Positions 54,051 through 64,000 of a stretch of DNA of 64,000 nucleotides are shown piece after piece. This DNA is from Isochrysis galbana. Lineage: Eukaryota; Haptophyta; Isochrysidales; Isochrysidaceae. Both the position numbers and the translations under genes were made by a program. The DNA lies in the NCBI GenBank assembly GCA_018136815.1, contig CM030936.1, forward strand, positions 1 through 64,000. The letters are read 5' to 3'. A model generated the notes under the pieces. The model was not told the origin of the DNA, made no database searches, and saw only the letters and a list, made by a program, of their open reading frames with translations. Each line of letters begins with the position of its first letter. Position 1 is the stretch's first letter.

Positions 54051-54780
54051 AACTATCAGTAAACTGATAGGGTCATGGAGCGCGCGCCGCTCCCTTCCTC
54101 CCCTGCCGCCACTCCCGCCGCGCTGGCCGAACGGGCCGCGACCCAGAGACCTATACATGCACTACAAACACATAACACACCGTAGAATAGGCACGTACAA
54201 CCGTTTCCCGGGACGGGATCCCACCTGCCGCCTCTGCGCGCTGCGCGCAAGATGATGCATCGTCCGTCCATATAGGGACGTGCCCAGCGCTAGACAGCGT
54301 GTTCGACACGATACACTACCTCACGGACAATTCGCCGGCCGACAGCCCCGGGATCAAAACGACAGCCGAGAAAGCCGTAGAAAGACTCTTCCTACTACCG
54401 AGTTCTTCACCGTCACCCGCTAGGGAGACCCTGTACCTATTGGCTTGGAGATACATACTCACCGACTTCTATCGAATACACTACGACAACATCAAATTCA
54501 ACAGCGATCACGTCGTTAGAAGGATGCTCGAAAGATACACCACGTTGTGCAAAGCGGCGGTCTACGGAAACAACACGGACGCATCGAGAAGAGCCAAAGC
54601 AGACATGGGCCGCCAGCCCAAGAAACGTATAGATGTCAACGAATTCCGCCCAATTTTCGAAACAAACGACACATCGTGTGCAAGGGAGTGGAGACGATCA
54701 TCGAGGTCAAAGTCCGGAGGGTTTGACTTGATGGAGGGAATCTTGCAGATTATTTATTAGTAAGGCCTGACAGTGAGTAG
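54051..54780 (+). mobile_element. Internally deleted LINE: 5' start joined to 3' end of the polymerase frame
   Basis: The 5' leader and ATG 54075 (MERAPLPSSPAATPAAL) run about 25 residues, then switch directly to the ORF2 zinc-knuckle region (RRIGTYNRFPG, then CRLCA). After a frame change, frame 54299-54760 carries LLAWRYILTDFYRIHYDN and MGRQPKKRIDVNEFRPIF, close to the end of the minus-strand LINE at 11993. So 5' and 3' ends are kept and the middle is lost, unlike ordinary 5' truncation. Confidence 0.75.
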
Positions 54781-54789
54781 AAAGTAAAG

Positions 54790-55600
54790 GACGGCGTCCT
54801 GTGATACGTAGTCGTCGGCGCCACACACGGCCGACTATGGCGCGATGCGCGCGGGCAGGGGCGGCGATTGGCGTGGCTGCTAGGGCGGCATATTTGGGCA
54901 TATGGTGCCTGGTGGGGCCTTCTATCCCAGTGGAAGACCGAGAAAGCGCCGGCAGCGCGCTCGGTAGCGGTGGGAAGTTGGGTAGTACTCGAGCGCATCT
55001 CGGTACGTTAACGTTGACGCGTTTTCTGCGCCAATGCCGATATTCGACAAGATGTGCGAGGCTGGAGAGCTGGAGAGGGCAATTGGCTCGGCAACGATAG
55101 GGCAGCACATCTTGATCTGACGTTTTGTGCTGTCACTAGTCACTAGTTGAAATGGATAAGAAAAAGACCATGCCGTCCGCTCGGTCGCGGTGCCAAATTA
55201 GCCGCTCTAGCCTTCGGTGACTAGTGGTTCACGTAAGCGTCTTGAGTTTTGTGATACTTTCGTACACATTGAAGTGAAAAATTTCGAGTTTGACTTATGA
55301 TCCAGTGTGCGTAGAACCACGCCTTGTGGACTTAGTGAGTTGGCGTCACAAGCTTCCTCGCTATTCGATGTTTGTGCCTCGCATGAAGGGCCTCACTAAA
55401 AATATACCGGAGGGGGCCGATTGTATTTCGCGCACCGTCTTCGAAGGCCTGAAATTCGGTATTTTTCGAAAATTTCGCCGGAGAACCCCCCAATTTTTTT
55501 GCTGATCCATCCTACCGGAACTAGGGAGCTGATTTAGACCTTCATTTACCCATTGCAGCTGGTGCCCTCCGCACCCCCATAGTGAGTGACCGGGCTAGTA
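54790..55600 (+). mobile_element. Second copy of the satellite-bearing element (right arm)
   Basis: Less than one 203-bp unit (54796-54980) followed by the unique right arm. It matches 5840-6452 with modest divergence (GCCAATGCCGATATTCGACAAG, AAGACCATGCCGTCCGC, AAAAATATACCGGAGGGG, GGTATTTTTCGAAAATTTCG) and ends CATAGTGAGTGACCGGGCTA at about 55600. The left part is missing, replaced by the LINE chimera. Confidence 0.8.
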
Positions 55601-55676
55601 TAGTTCATGCGAAATGCGAACTGCGAACACTCCTCTTAGTACTTAGTAGGGATAGGGGTAGGAGTCTCTACGATTT

Positions 55677-56018
55677 CTATTTGTTGTTATACGGTCTAGC
55701 TTGACTCATTTTTGTGCGGACCAGAGAGGTGGTGGGAAGGACGAGGACCACAACGGCAGAACTCACCAAAAGTGGAATGTGAAACGGCGCGGAGGATGCC
55801 TCGACAGCCTCCTTGAAACGAACTCTCTCACTCTCCTCCGCGGAGCGACGTAAAGGCAGGGAAACCTTGCTTTGGGCATCGAAACTCTGAATTGTCCGGC
55901 CGGGATCTATTGTACCACGACTCCCACGCCTTCGCGGGCCGACGACCATGAGCTTCGCGTCGCGGCTTCTTCCTCGGCTCAAACAACGCCAGCTCTCTCT
56001 CTCCAATCTCGAGTACAT
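55677..56018 (-). CDS. Hypothetical frame with one hydrophobic segment
   Basis: 113 residues on the minus strand. The C-terminal half (RFKEAVEASSAPFHIPLLV, then SSAVVVLVLPTTSL) has a hydrophobic span preceded by a charged helix and looks protein-like; the N-terminal half does not. It would be transcribed divergently from the ZC2HC gene. It could be the last exon of a small membrane protein. Family not recognised. Confidence 0.25.
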   Translation of the reverse strand: MYSRLERESWRCLSRGRSRDAKLMVVGPRRRGSRGTIDPGRTIQSFDAQSKVSLPLRRSAEESERVRFKEAVEASSAPFHIPLLVSSAVVVLVLPTTSLVRTKMSQARPYNNK

Positions 56019-56039
56019 ACTTTAGATGCCCTCACCGCC

Positions 56040-56043
56040 ACAG

Positions 56044-56087
<44 letters not shown>

Positions 56088-56700
56088 GCTCCCCCCGTCC
56101 TCTTCTTGGTCGGGCTAGATACCGGCTCTCTGAGAGGATCTCTTCTCCACCTCCTCCGTTCCCTTTCCTCTCGTCGACGATTGGGGGACCCCCTCCAATA
56201 CTTTATTGGTTCAGTCTCGGCCCCTCCCCCTCGCGCCCCCCCCCCCCCCCCCCTCAACGCGCGGAGAGGCGGGGAGGAGGGGGCGGGGGGGGGGAGGAGA
56301 TGCTGCGCCCTCGCGGCCGGGGGGGCGGACGGCGGGGGAAAGACAACCCTGGCATTCGAAAGAAATGGCGGAAATACGTGAATAACGGGAGGGGGTAGGT
56401 GCAGCAGGGGAGTGGCGGCTGTCCTACATTGCAGGAGGAGAGCTAGAAAGAGAGGCGGGGGGGAGAGAGAGAGAGCCGCGCGCCGCGCGCGAGGGAAAGG
56501 GGGATGATGGGGAAGAGAGAGAGAGAGAGAGGGGGGGGGGGGGGGGGGGGGGGAGAGAGAGGGAGAGAGAGAGGGAGCGAGCGAGCGAGCGAGAGTTCCC
56601 CCTTCCCCCCCCCCTTCCCTCCTTCCCTTCCCCCCCCCGCCCTCCCCTTCCTTGCCCTCGGCCTCCCCTCGGCCTCCCTTCGCCCCCCCCCCCCCCCCCC
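56040..56700. repeat. Simple-sequence region upstream of the ZC2HC gene
   Basis: (TC)n at 56048-56082, C run at 56238-56252, G runs at 56284-56295 and 56530-56553, GA repeats at 56515-56580, GCGA repeat at 56578-56592, C run at 56686-56704. No protein is supported here. Confidence 0.8.
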
Positions 56701-56711
56701 CCCCAACACCG

Positions 56712-59700
56712 ATGCACGCCGCACGCAACACGCAGCAGGCCCTCGACTGGGCATCGAAGCGCAAGTTGCAGGTTGAGAGGGCCGCCCGTCTGCGTGCCGA
56801 GAGACAGGCGCTGCTCAAGGCAGACCGGGTCAACGCCGACAACTTCGACCTCACAGAAAATGACGATGCCAGCCACAACCACCTCCCGCCGCTCGCGGGA
56901 CGCAGGGCTCAGACGAGCCATGAGACAATGCACGCTTCGCACGAGGCTGGCGCTATAGGAGGCTCCGGCCTCGCTGAGCAGAGTAGGCCTCAGTCTGAGC
57001 AGCCGATGGGGCGGTACGGACGCCGCGCCATGCTTGCGAGTCCCTCTGTTGATGGCGAGGCACAGCAGCGGCCCGAGTGGGCGCGCGACATGGGTTCAGG
57101 GGCGAGGCCGAGTAGGTTCGTTGATGGAGCTGAGGGCATCGCGCACGACCATGGCGCCGATCTTGGTGTCGGAGCCCGGAGCTCTCACCGATTAGTTCAA
57201 CCCGACACCTGGGACACGTTCCGCGTCGATGCGCGCTCCTTCGGTGCGCACATCCCGGATGCCGAGTGGCGTGGCGGGGCCACACGCTTTGGCGCCACGC
57301 CGACGGCGACGAGCGAGAAGCACGAAGCCGCGGTTGCCGCTGCAGCAGCACGCTTCCCCGACGACATCCCGCTCACGCAGAGTGACGGCGCGATCGGCTT
57401 CTCTCGGCAACGGATTTTACCACGTGGTGGGTTCAGTGAACAGCCGCAACCGGTGAGCGCTCAGCTGTTTGGCACGCGCAGTTTGATCTGGTTAAGCGCT
57501 CTTTGCTGCCGGCCGCTCTCTGCCTGTGTGTGCACCGACCTTAAATCATGCTGAAGAGTGTGGTTTTGCTTGCATGTGAATGCCGCGCATGAGCGTTCCT
57601 AGGGTTCCCCTTTGTGCTTGGGCATTTCCCCCCCTTCCACATGTCACTGCATCGTCTCCCCACTCACTGTTTTCTTCCACCCACCTTGCCAACTTCAATG
57701 CTCAAATCCGTAAGCTGAGCCATCGTTCCCCCTCCCCCCTCGCTCCCCCTCCCCCCTCGCTGATGGCATCAGCTTAATGCCGCCGATTTCTTCGGCCTGG
57801 AACCAAGGAAGGAGGCGCGGCGCGAAGCTGTACCGGCCGCCATTGACCCTGCCGCCGCCTTCTTTGGCTACGAAGCCGACTTCCCATTGCCAGACCAGCC
57901 AAAGACGACCGAGACTCGTCGCCATGGCCGGCCTCGCAATGCTGCCTCCGCCCCGCCTTCCAGCTCGTACGATCAGTCGATGAGTGGCGCGCCGTCGCCC
58001 GGAATTGCTGGGGACACTGCCGCTGAGGCTCTCCGCCTCCTTCCGCGCCGATCGAGCGTTCACCGCATGGGCGGCGCAGCACGTCGGCCGGAGTTGAACG
58101 TCGACACCACCGTTCATGAGCGCGAGCAGGAGAACGTCTACCACGACGATTCGGCCGGCGACTCGGAGATCTCGGTTGCGCCCACTACCGCTGCGGCAGA
58201 CGCAATTACTGTGCCGCTCTCAGCACAGCGGGCCACACGAGGCTCGCGCGCGCCTACGTTTCAGCAGCCTGAGTGGAACTCGGACTTCACGGGCGCCAAC
58301 ACCCTCCTGTCACAGCCACCTCCGCCAGTGCCACGAAGGCCTTCTGCTGGGCGTCGCCGAGTATCTGCTGCCGAGGCTAACGCGACGGGCGAATTTGCCC
58401 GTCCGCTTGAGGAGGTCGTGGCCCCGCGCCGCACGGCGACACGCGGCCGTCGGGCCGAGGCCAAGCCCGAGTGGGATCCGACGCCCGCCACTGATTCCTA
58501 TGAAGACAACGAGCTCGCCGGCGGCGGTGGTGGCGGCCGGGATGGGAGCCGCCGTCCCCCGACAGGAGATCGTCGACCCGGGTCCTCAACGCGGCGAGTG
58601 CCATCAGCCTCGCGCCGCAGCACGCAGCAGCTTCAATCTCAGCAGCGGTACGACGGCGGCCCCGGTGCCGAGTGGGACGAAAGCGGCTTCAGAGATGATC
58701 GCAACGAGCGCCCAATTGGAGTGTCGCGCGACGAGCGCCCGGTCGGGGGCGGTCGGCGTGATGAGCGGCCGGTGGGCGGCGGTGGGCGCGATGAACGGCC
58801 TGTCGGGGGCGTCTCGCGCGATGAACAGTTTCTTGGGGGTGGGGGCGGGCGTGATGAGCGGCCGCTGCCCAAGGCCCCTGCATCAGTGCCAGTTGGAGAG
58901 GATGAGGCGCCGACTGTTTTGTGCGAGTGCGACATCTGCGGTCGGAAGTTTGCGGAATCTCGCATTGACAAGCATCGTGTCGCTTGCGAGAAGAGCAAGT
59001 CGAAGGTGCGTAAGGTTTTCAACGGCGCCAAGCAGAGACTGCAAGGTCTGGATAATGTTAATGTGAAGGCGGGGGAGAAAGAGGCGCTGAAGGCAGCGGA
59101 GCGGCGGAAGGAGCTGATGCGCAGCAACAACACACACGCCAGCACCGGGGCCGGCAGTGGAGCACCCTATGGCTTTGGTGGCAAGTATGGCGAGTGCGAG
59201 GAAGAGCCGGTGCCCCCGCCTGCCCAGGTGCGCAAGTCGCGCGTGATGCTTGGCAAGGACGGACGACCCTTGTCGCCACTCTCAGCGGCGGTCGCTCGAG
59301 CAAAGGCGGGCGAGGACCCTTTCGACGAGGACCCCGCGCTGCGGCCATCTAGTATTACGCCGTGCCCTTGTTGCGGACGTAACTTCGCCGCAGATCGGCT
59401 TGAGGTGCATTTGGCCATTTGCCAGAAGGTGACAGTCAACTCGCAATCCCGCAAGGTCTGGGACTCGTCACGACAACGGCTCCAAGGAGGCAACTCCGAC
59501 TTCGGCTCCTCGCCCATGCCAGCTCGCCCACTCGGCACCCGCAAGTCGTTCCCACGCGGACCGCCGCGAGTGCCGTCGGCCTCACGTGCAGGGGCAGGTG
59601 ATAGGGCCGCTCGCCATGGCGGCAGCGGCGGTAGCGGCGAAGCATTACGGCCAGGTGGCAGCACGCACGAGGGGGCCTCTATGCCTGCCAACCGGATGCC

Positions 59701-59992
59701 GAAGTGGAAGCGTGATCACGCGGCCTTCCAGGCTGCTCTCAAGGCAGGGAGGCAGCTCAAAGCGGCGCAGGAAGCCGGCATACCCCTATCATCACTGCCG
59801 CCCCCGCCAAGCATTCCCGATCACGACGACCGCACAGCATGTCCTCATTGCGGCCGCCGCTTCAACCAGCAAGCAGCAGAGCGCCACATTCCAAAATGTA
59901 CCTCCATCGCGGCGAAGCCGAAGATGCTCACTCGTGGAGGAGGCATAGGGATCCACAATGCACATCCATCGCGCTCATCCGTTCGCTTCTAG
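56712..59992 (+). CDS. ZC2HC1-family zinc-finger protein with three C2HC fingers, 2 exons
   Basis: Exons 56712-57452 and 57773-59992, joined in phase 0 across a 320-bp GT-AG intron (CAACCG|GTGAGC...GGCATCAG|CTTAAT), give 986 residues. Three C2HC fingers: about 633-652 (CDICGRKFAESRIDKHRVAC), 778 onward (CPCCGRNFAADRLEVHLAIC) and 937 onward (CPHCGRRFNQQAAERHIPKC). The first two are each followed by the family hallmark (S/V)RKV(F/W)--(A/S)-QRLQG. The N-terminal 600 residues are low-complexity with scattered PEW-(R/D/S) motifs (RPEWARD, KPEWDPT, QPEWNSD). At about 558-610 a DERPVGG motif is repeated six or so times. Relatives in animals and flagellates are small and poorly characterised, often linked to cilia; that role is inference here. 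Splice sites restore a conserved-looking LNAADFFGLEP joint. Confidence 0.82.
57453..57772 (+). other. ZC2HC gene intron
   Basis: 320 bp, donor GTGAGCGCTC; the acceptor TGATGGCATCAG is preceded by a CCCCCTC-rich tract that fits a polypyrimidine tract. Confidence 0.75.
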
Positions 59993-60730
59993 CCCAATCT
60001 ACCCTCGTCACGGCCACTTGTGGCTAGGACGATACGAGTCATCTCACGAATCGGTTCGCTTTGGTCAAGTGCAGCTCAAACGACGCGACTTACACTCTCT
60101 GGGCGCACGCATAGGGCCATGGCTATGCGCGCTTCATCATCACGGCGAGTTTGCTTGGCCCCAATTCAGCAGTCGGGGTGGTGGCGGGAAGGCAAATCCG
60201 CACTCGTGGCGGTGCCGATAAGTCGAATCCTTAGCCAATGATATACCGACGCCTCGAGACCACAACAAAGTATCGTGCAACGCGTGCACCCCTACAGCAC
60301 GCATACTGAATGGTCACACTTGGGCGTGCTGTGGTATACTCGGGTGCGTTGGGTTTGGGCGGACATACGTGGGTTTTCGGAGTGCTAGCTGCCTTTGAAG
60401 TGTTGTGTGTCGGTTGTGCAAGGGATAGCTAGGGACGGGAGGTAGCATGGAAGCATGAAACTCGGTATTAGGGATGGTATTGGGACGTGGTGTACTGCCC
60501 GTTCTTTGTGAGAAGGGAGTTGTTGACGACGGCCGTCTGCACGCCTTCGTCGCCGATGGCCGATGACCCTTGTTTATTTTTCGTTTTTAACTTGCATTGT
60601 TCTGTGCGCGCTCCGCGTTGTGAGAACCGTTGTGTGCGGGTGGCACGGGCGCACGCCTGGTCGCCATCCGCAAAGTTTATACAGCGCCTATAGCCTATAC
60701 CTATAGGGCTTGCTCTCAGCTCTCTTGAAG
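59993..60730. other. 3' flank of the ZC2HC gene
   Basis: No second gene recognised; short frames only. Confidence 0.35.
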
Positions 60731-62210
60731 ACAACAACTATCGTTAAAACGATAGGGTCATGGAGCGCGCCACGCTCCCCTCCTCTCTCTCCGCCCACTC
60801 CACCGCGCTGGCAGACCAGGATATGCTGGACGCCGCGCAGCCACAGCAGCCATCACCCAGGGCCACGCCAACCCAGGTACCCGCGAGCCACAACCCGATC
60901 CGAGCCCGCATCGCCGTAAGGACAGAACAACAACCAACAGCACACAAAACACCAGCACAACCCTGCCAGCACAGCCAGCCACACGCACACCCAAGGCCAC
61001 AGTGCCTGAACTCCCATAGGGAAAGCCTTCGGGCTGGGCCCCTACAACGCCGCGGCACTGTCCATGTACGCAAGTACGTGGCGCAGTCCCGGCCGGTCAA
61101 CCAGACCAACAGCAAAGCCTCTCTGGAGCCATGCAACATTTGCTACTGGACCCAGCAACTGGGCAAGCACAAGCATGCGCACACGCTGAGAGCACCGTAC
61201 AGAGCACCGCACACCCAACATGCCACAGCCAAGCGCGTTACGCGTGGGCTGGACTGCACAAGAGAGGCCCGCAGACAACCAGGACCAGTGCATCCACAAA
61301 CACGCCCACCCAAACAACCAGAAGCAGCAACACAACAAAGGCTGGAAGCCTTGTCGAACTGCAAGGCGACAAGGCCCCTTGGGAGCCCCGCCTCTAGACG
61401 ACCACTGTGCACGAAGCCCTGTCATACGCCTGGAAGGCTGACCCGATACCCCCCGCCTTGCAAACCGCAGACAAATCCCCAAGGGGAGGATGGACACGAA
61501 ATCGAACAAGAATACGAAGACGACTACTCACAAATCATCATGACATTCACCTCCACGGACCGTGGGCTCAAGATCAAGGACGAGGAGGCGTTCAGCGCCA
61601 TAGTAGCGCACCTCAACAAGCTCGAGGGCGTGGACCTCGAACCCGAATTCCTGGCCAAGAGCTCGGCTGGCCCATGGGAAATCCTGGTCACGGCGGACTG
61701 CGCACGCCAGTCTGGATTGGGAGAAGGCATTCGACAGAGTAAATTGGGGATTCTACCACGTAGTCATGGACAAACTAAAATTCGGAGAGGACTTCCAGAG
61801 ATATGCGAGAACACTCACAAACGCCGAGGCGAAACCAATTCGCTACATAAAAACAAACGGGGGCAGGAGCTTCCCATTCAACATTGCTAGCGGAGTCCCG
61901 CAAGGGTGCCCGCTCTCTCCACTAGCATTCCTACTGACGGCGGAAGCCCTTACGAGAGTCATAAACGACGATGACAACATAGAGGGGATAATCGTAAATG
62001 GGGCCGAACTTAAAATAAGCCAATTCGCGGACGACACCCAGCTCCTCCTCGCGGCTGACTACGGAAGCCTGGGGCGGGAGAAAACGCAATGCGGCGAGGG
62101 GGCATCGAGGCGTGGCGACGAGGAGGGAGCCACGCGGGAAGACCTAACGGCGGGGGAAATGTACAAGGGGAAATGAGCAACCACCTTTACCCGCAACACA
62201 CTGAATGGGC
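60731..62210 (+). mobile_element. Internally deleted LINE: 5' end plus reverse transcriptase core
   Basis: The leader ACTATCGTTAAAACGATAGG and ATG 60760 (MERATLPSSLSAHSTAL) begin a frame to 61890 that is Gln/Pro-rich and ends by entering the polymerase (DWEKAF in an alternative frame near 61722). Frame 61766-62176 holds the RT centre: FPFNIASGVPQGCPLSPLAF and LKISQFADDTQLLLAADYGS, nearly the same as the start of the minus-strand LINE at 14257. It then jumps at about 62075 to sequence shared with 39955-40022. The thumb, zinc knuckle and 3' end are absent. Confidence 0.75.
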
Positions 62211-62436
62211 GCTCAAAACTCGGTGCTGATTAACTAGTTAATAGTTAACTAGGGTTTGAGTTTCCAGAAACTCGATGATTAATCAAAGGGGGTTTTGAAA
62301 CTGCCGATTAATAGTGATTGATATAGTTAACTTGTTAACTGGTTTAACTGATTCCCAGCCTTGCCATCCCTGCTAGCACCTTCTGTTGTCACCTGGAGGT
62401 AACTTGACTCAACTTGATACTTCATATGTTGAAACC
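62211..62436. other. Spacer
   Basis: Contains repeated TTAACTAGTTAA-like words (62229-62245, 62325-62345); no gene. Confidence 0.35.
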
Positions 62437-62944
62437 CCCTGTGTATTTGGTGTCTGGCGGGGTCCCCCATCCGGATGGATCGTCGAAATCGGGCACGCAG
62501 CGTGCCCGGCATCAGTTTGAAGTTGGGCTCTCCGGGCCTCCCTCGGAGACGTCAAACGTCGAATGGGCTCCACGGATGGCTGATTTCAACGAGATTTCGG
62601 CGCGCGCCCCGCCCGATTGGCGTGACTGTGTGGGTGGCCCCTGTGTATTTGGTGTCTGAAGGGGGCCCCCATCCGGATGGATCGTCCAAAACGGGCGCGT
62701 AGCGCGTCCGGCATCAGTTCGAAGTTGGGCTCTCCGGGCCTCCCTCGGAGACGTCAAACGTCGAATGGGCTCCACGGATGGCTGATTTCAACGAGATTTC
62801 GGCGCGCGCCCCGCCCGATTGGCGTGACTGTGTGGGTGGCCCCTGTGTATTTGGTATCTGGCGGGGTCTCCCATCCGGATGAATCGTCGAAATCGGGCGC
62901 GAGGCGCGTCCGGCATCGGTTCGAAGTTGGGCTCTCCGGGCCTC
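62437..62944 (+). repeat. Satellite B: about 202-bp tandem unit, part 1
   Basis: Units start near CCCCTGTGTATTTGGT at about 62437, 62639 and 62841. Each contains GAAGTTGGGCTCTCCGGGCC, GACGTCAAACGTCGAATGGG and CGATTGGCGTGACTGTG. The array is interrupted at 62945 by a family R insertion and resumes at 63882. It shares a core with satellite A (AAGTTGGGC-CTC-GGCC and CGATTGGCGTG-CTG). Frames through it are artefacts. Confidence 0.9.
62929..62944. repeat. Target-site duplication of family R copy D (left)
   Basis: GGGCTCTCCGGGCCTC, repeated exactly at 63882-63897. Confidence 0.85.
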
Positions 62945-63881
62945 AACCTACTTTTATAAGTGGGGGTCAATGGGGGCCTCGCGCCCCCCTCTCTCCATCG
63001 CGGACACCCCCCGGGGTGGGCCCGTACAATCAACCCCAGCCCCTGCCCTCTGGCAGGGGCTGGGCAATCAACACTCTGGCCCAGACCCCTAGTGGGCGCG
63101 GGCCGAGACCGAGACTCGCACTCCCACGCCCAGCATGGGCCTGCCCTCGAGCTGACTCCCCCCCCTCCCCTGGTCGCCAGGCATACAGAGGCCACTGGGA
63201 GGCTCCAATGGCCAGCGTGGCAAGCGTGGGAGAGGCAGGGGGGGCCAGGGGCTGAGCCCCAGCCTCCACTGCCCCCTGAGCTGCCCTTGCTGGCCCTCTA
63301 AGAGCCGCCAAAGGCCCTCTGAGAGCAGGCCGTGGCGCGCCGCATGGCGACGCGCCGCAGGGAGAGGGGCGGAGGAGAATGGAGAGAGGGAGAAGGGGGA
63401 ATTTGCGCCCCCCCCGATGGAGTGCGGTAAGAAACGGGCCCCGTTTGCGTTAGCAAACGGGCGAAGGGGGGCGGCTGGCGACAGGAGGGGCGAGAAGAAG
63501 GGAGTGGCTCGAGACGTCCCTGTGGCAGGTATCGGGGGGCGCAGTCATTTATTTCTTCGAGGACTGCTCGCGGCGCGAGCTGTAAGGGCCGTTCTGCTTC
63601 ACGACGAGAGGTCCCTCCCCCCCCCCCCCGGTGTTTTTCCCCGGAGAGTCGGCCGGCGTCGACCGGTCCGCCTCAATGGGTTTTCCCTCATTGTAACTTG
63701 TGGGGAGTTATAATGGCAGCCGGGGGTTTGCGAGGGGGGAGATTTGAAGGGATGCATATGTGTATGTGTCTGTGCCGTCACTTCAAGGCGTGCGGGCAAG
63801 TGCGCTGAGGGGTGTCGTGATAGTACCGGGCTAGTGGGAGTAGTGGTACTAACGCTCAGTTGTTTTATTATTATTATTATT
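62945..63881 (+). mobile_element. Family R retroposon, copy D (937 bp, 16-bp target duplication)
   Basis: Plus orientation: AACCTACTTTTATAAGTGGG at the 5' end, GGGGGCCTCGCGCCCCCC hairpin, then a body whose CCCCAGCCTC-ACTGCCCCCTGAGCTGC and CGCGCCGCAGGGAGAGG segments match copies A and C, and a 3' (ATT)n tail at 63865-63881. Exact 16-bp direct repeats flank it and the host satellite resumes in register after it. The sequence is more diverged from copies A-C than they are from one another, so it is a subfamily. An ATGCATATGTGTATGTG simple repeat lies near 63752. Confidence 0.8.
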
Positions 63882-64000
63882 GGGCTCTCCGGGCCTCCCT
63901 CGGAGACGTCAAACGTCGAATGGGCTCCGCGGATGGCAGATTTCAACGAGATTTCGGCGCGCGCCCCGCCCGATTGGCGTGACTGTGTGGGTGGCCCCTG
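63882..64000 (+). repeat. Satellite B, part 2 (runs off the window)
   Basis: Resumes at GGGCTCTCCGGGCCTCCCTCGG and continues to the window end at GTGGGTGGCCCCTG, exactly where the next unit would begin. Confidence 0.9.

Noticed and set aside
55979..56878. 299-residue minus-strand frame
   Set aside because: It reads CT, C and G runs upstream of the ZC2HC gene; no conserved segment.

Overview
This window is eukaryotic nuclear DNA from a GC-rich protist, most likely a microalga; a haptophyte is my best guess, held weakly. The evidence is short GT-AG introns (99 to 320 bp) in otherwise compact genes, G/C-rich codons, organelle-style leader peptides, and a very heavy load of LTR and non-LTR retroelements, small DNA transposons and satellites. 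No rRNA, tRNA or CRISPR locus was recognised. Two runs of exactly 100 N (14258-14357 and 29605-29704) mark scaffold gaps.

Layout. 1-2150: short interspersed repeat, then a small unknown gene. 2159-6452: a 4.3 kb element with inverted termini and a 7-bp target duplication, holding about 15 copies of a 203-bp satellite. 6590-7933: a gag-less relative of the Gypsy element described below. 7954-8823: a retroposon ('family R') with a 16-bp target duplication. 8834-15400: LINE pieces, an unknown acidic protein and a large LINE on the minus strand. 15413-28667: a 13.3 kb Ty3/Gypsy chromovirus with near-identical LTRs, encoding gag, a DNA methyltransferase-like domain, protease, reverse transcriptase/RNase H, integrase and a chromodomain. 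29-30.6 kb: LINE and LTR fragments around a gap. 30699-32512: a gene fusing uracil-DNA glycosylase to endonuclease III. 32.8-36.3 kb: a TE island between inverted AT-rich repeats. 36925-39132: a membrane J-domain protein. 39.4-40.3 kb: TE fragments. 41340-43482: a methionyl-tRNA synthetase of bacterial type with a C-terminal WHEP domain. 44305-46851: a LINE. 47932-48762: an Mpv17/PMP22 family protein. 49.2-51.5 kb: LINE tails and a TA-target DNA transposon nested in an older repeat. 51527-53231: an OTU cysteine protease. 54.0-55.6 kb: a LINE chimera and a second copy of the satellite-bearing element. 56712-59992: a three-finger ZC2HC protein. 60.7-64 kb: an internally deleted LINE, a second satellite related to the first, and another family R insertion.

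The host genes are unrelated housekeeping genes (base-excision repair, organellar translation, chaperone, organelle membrane, deubiquitination, probable ciliary or cytoskeletal zinc finger), each an isolated island in repeats. The two most interesting objects are the UNG-endonuclease III fusion and the chromovirus that carries a methyltransferase domain together with a chromodomain whose aromatic cage is complete. Several frames in the Gypsy element break by single-base losses, which may be assembly error rather than decay.
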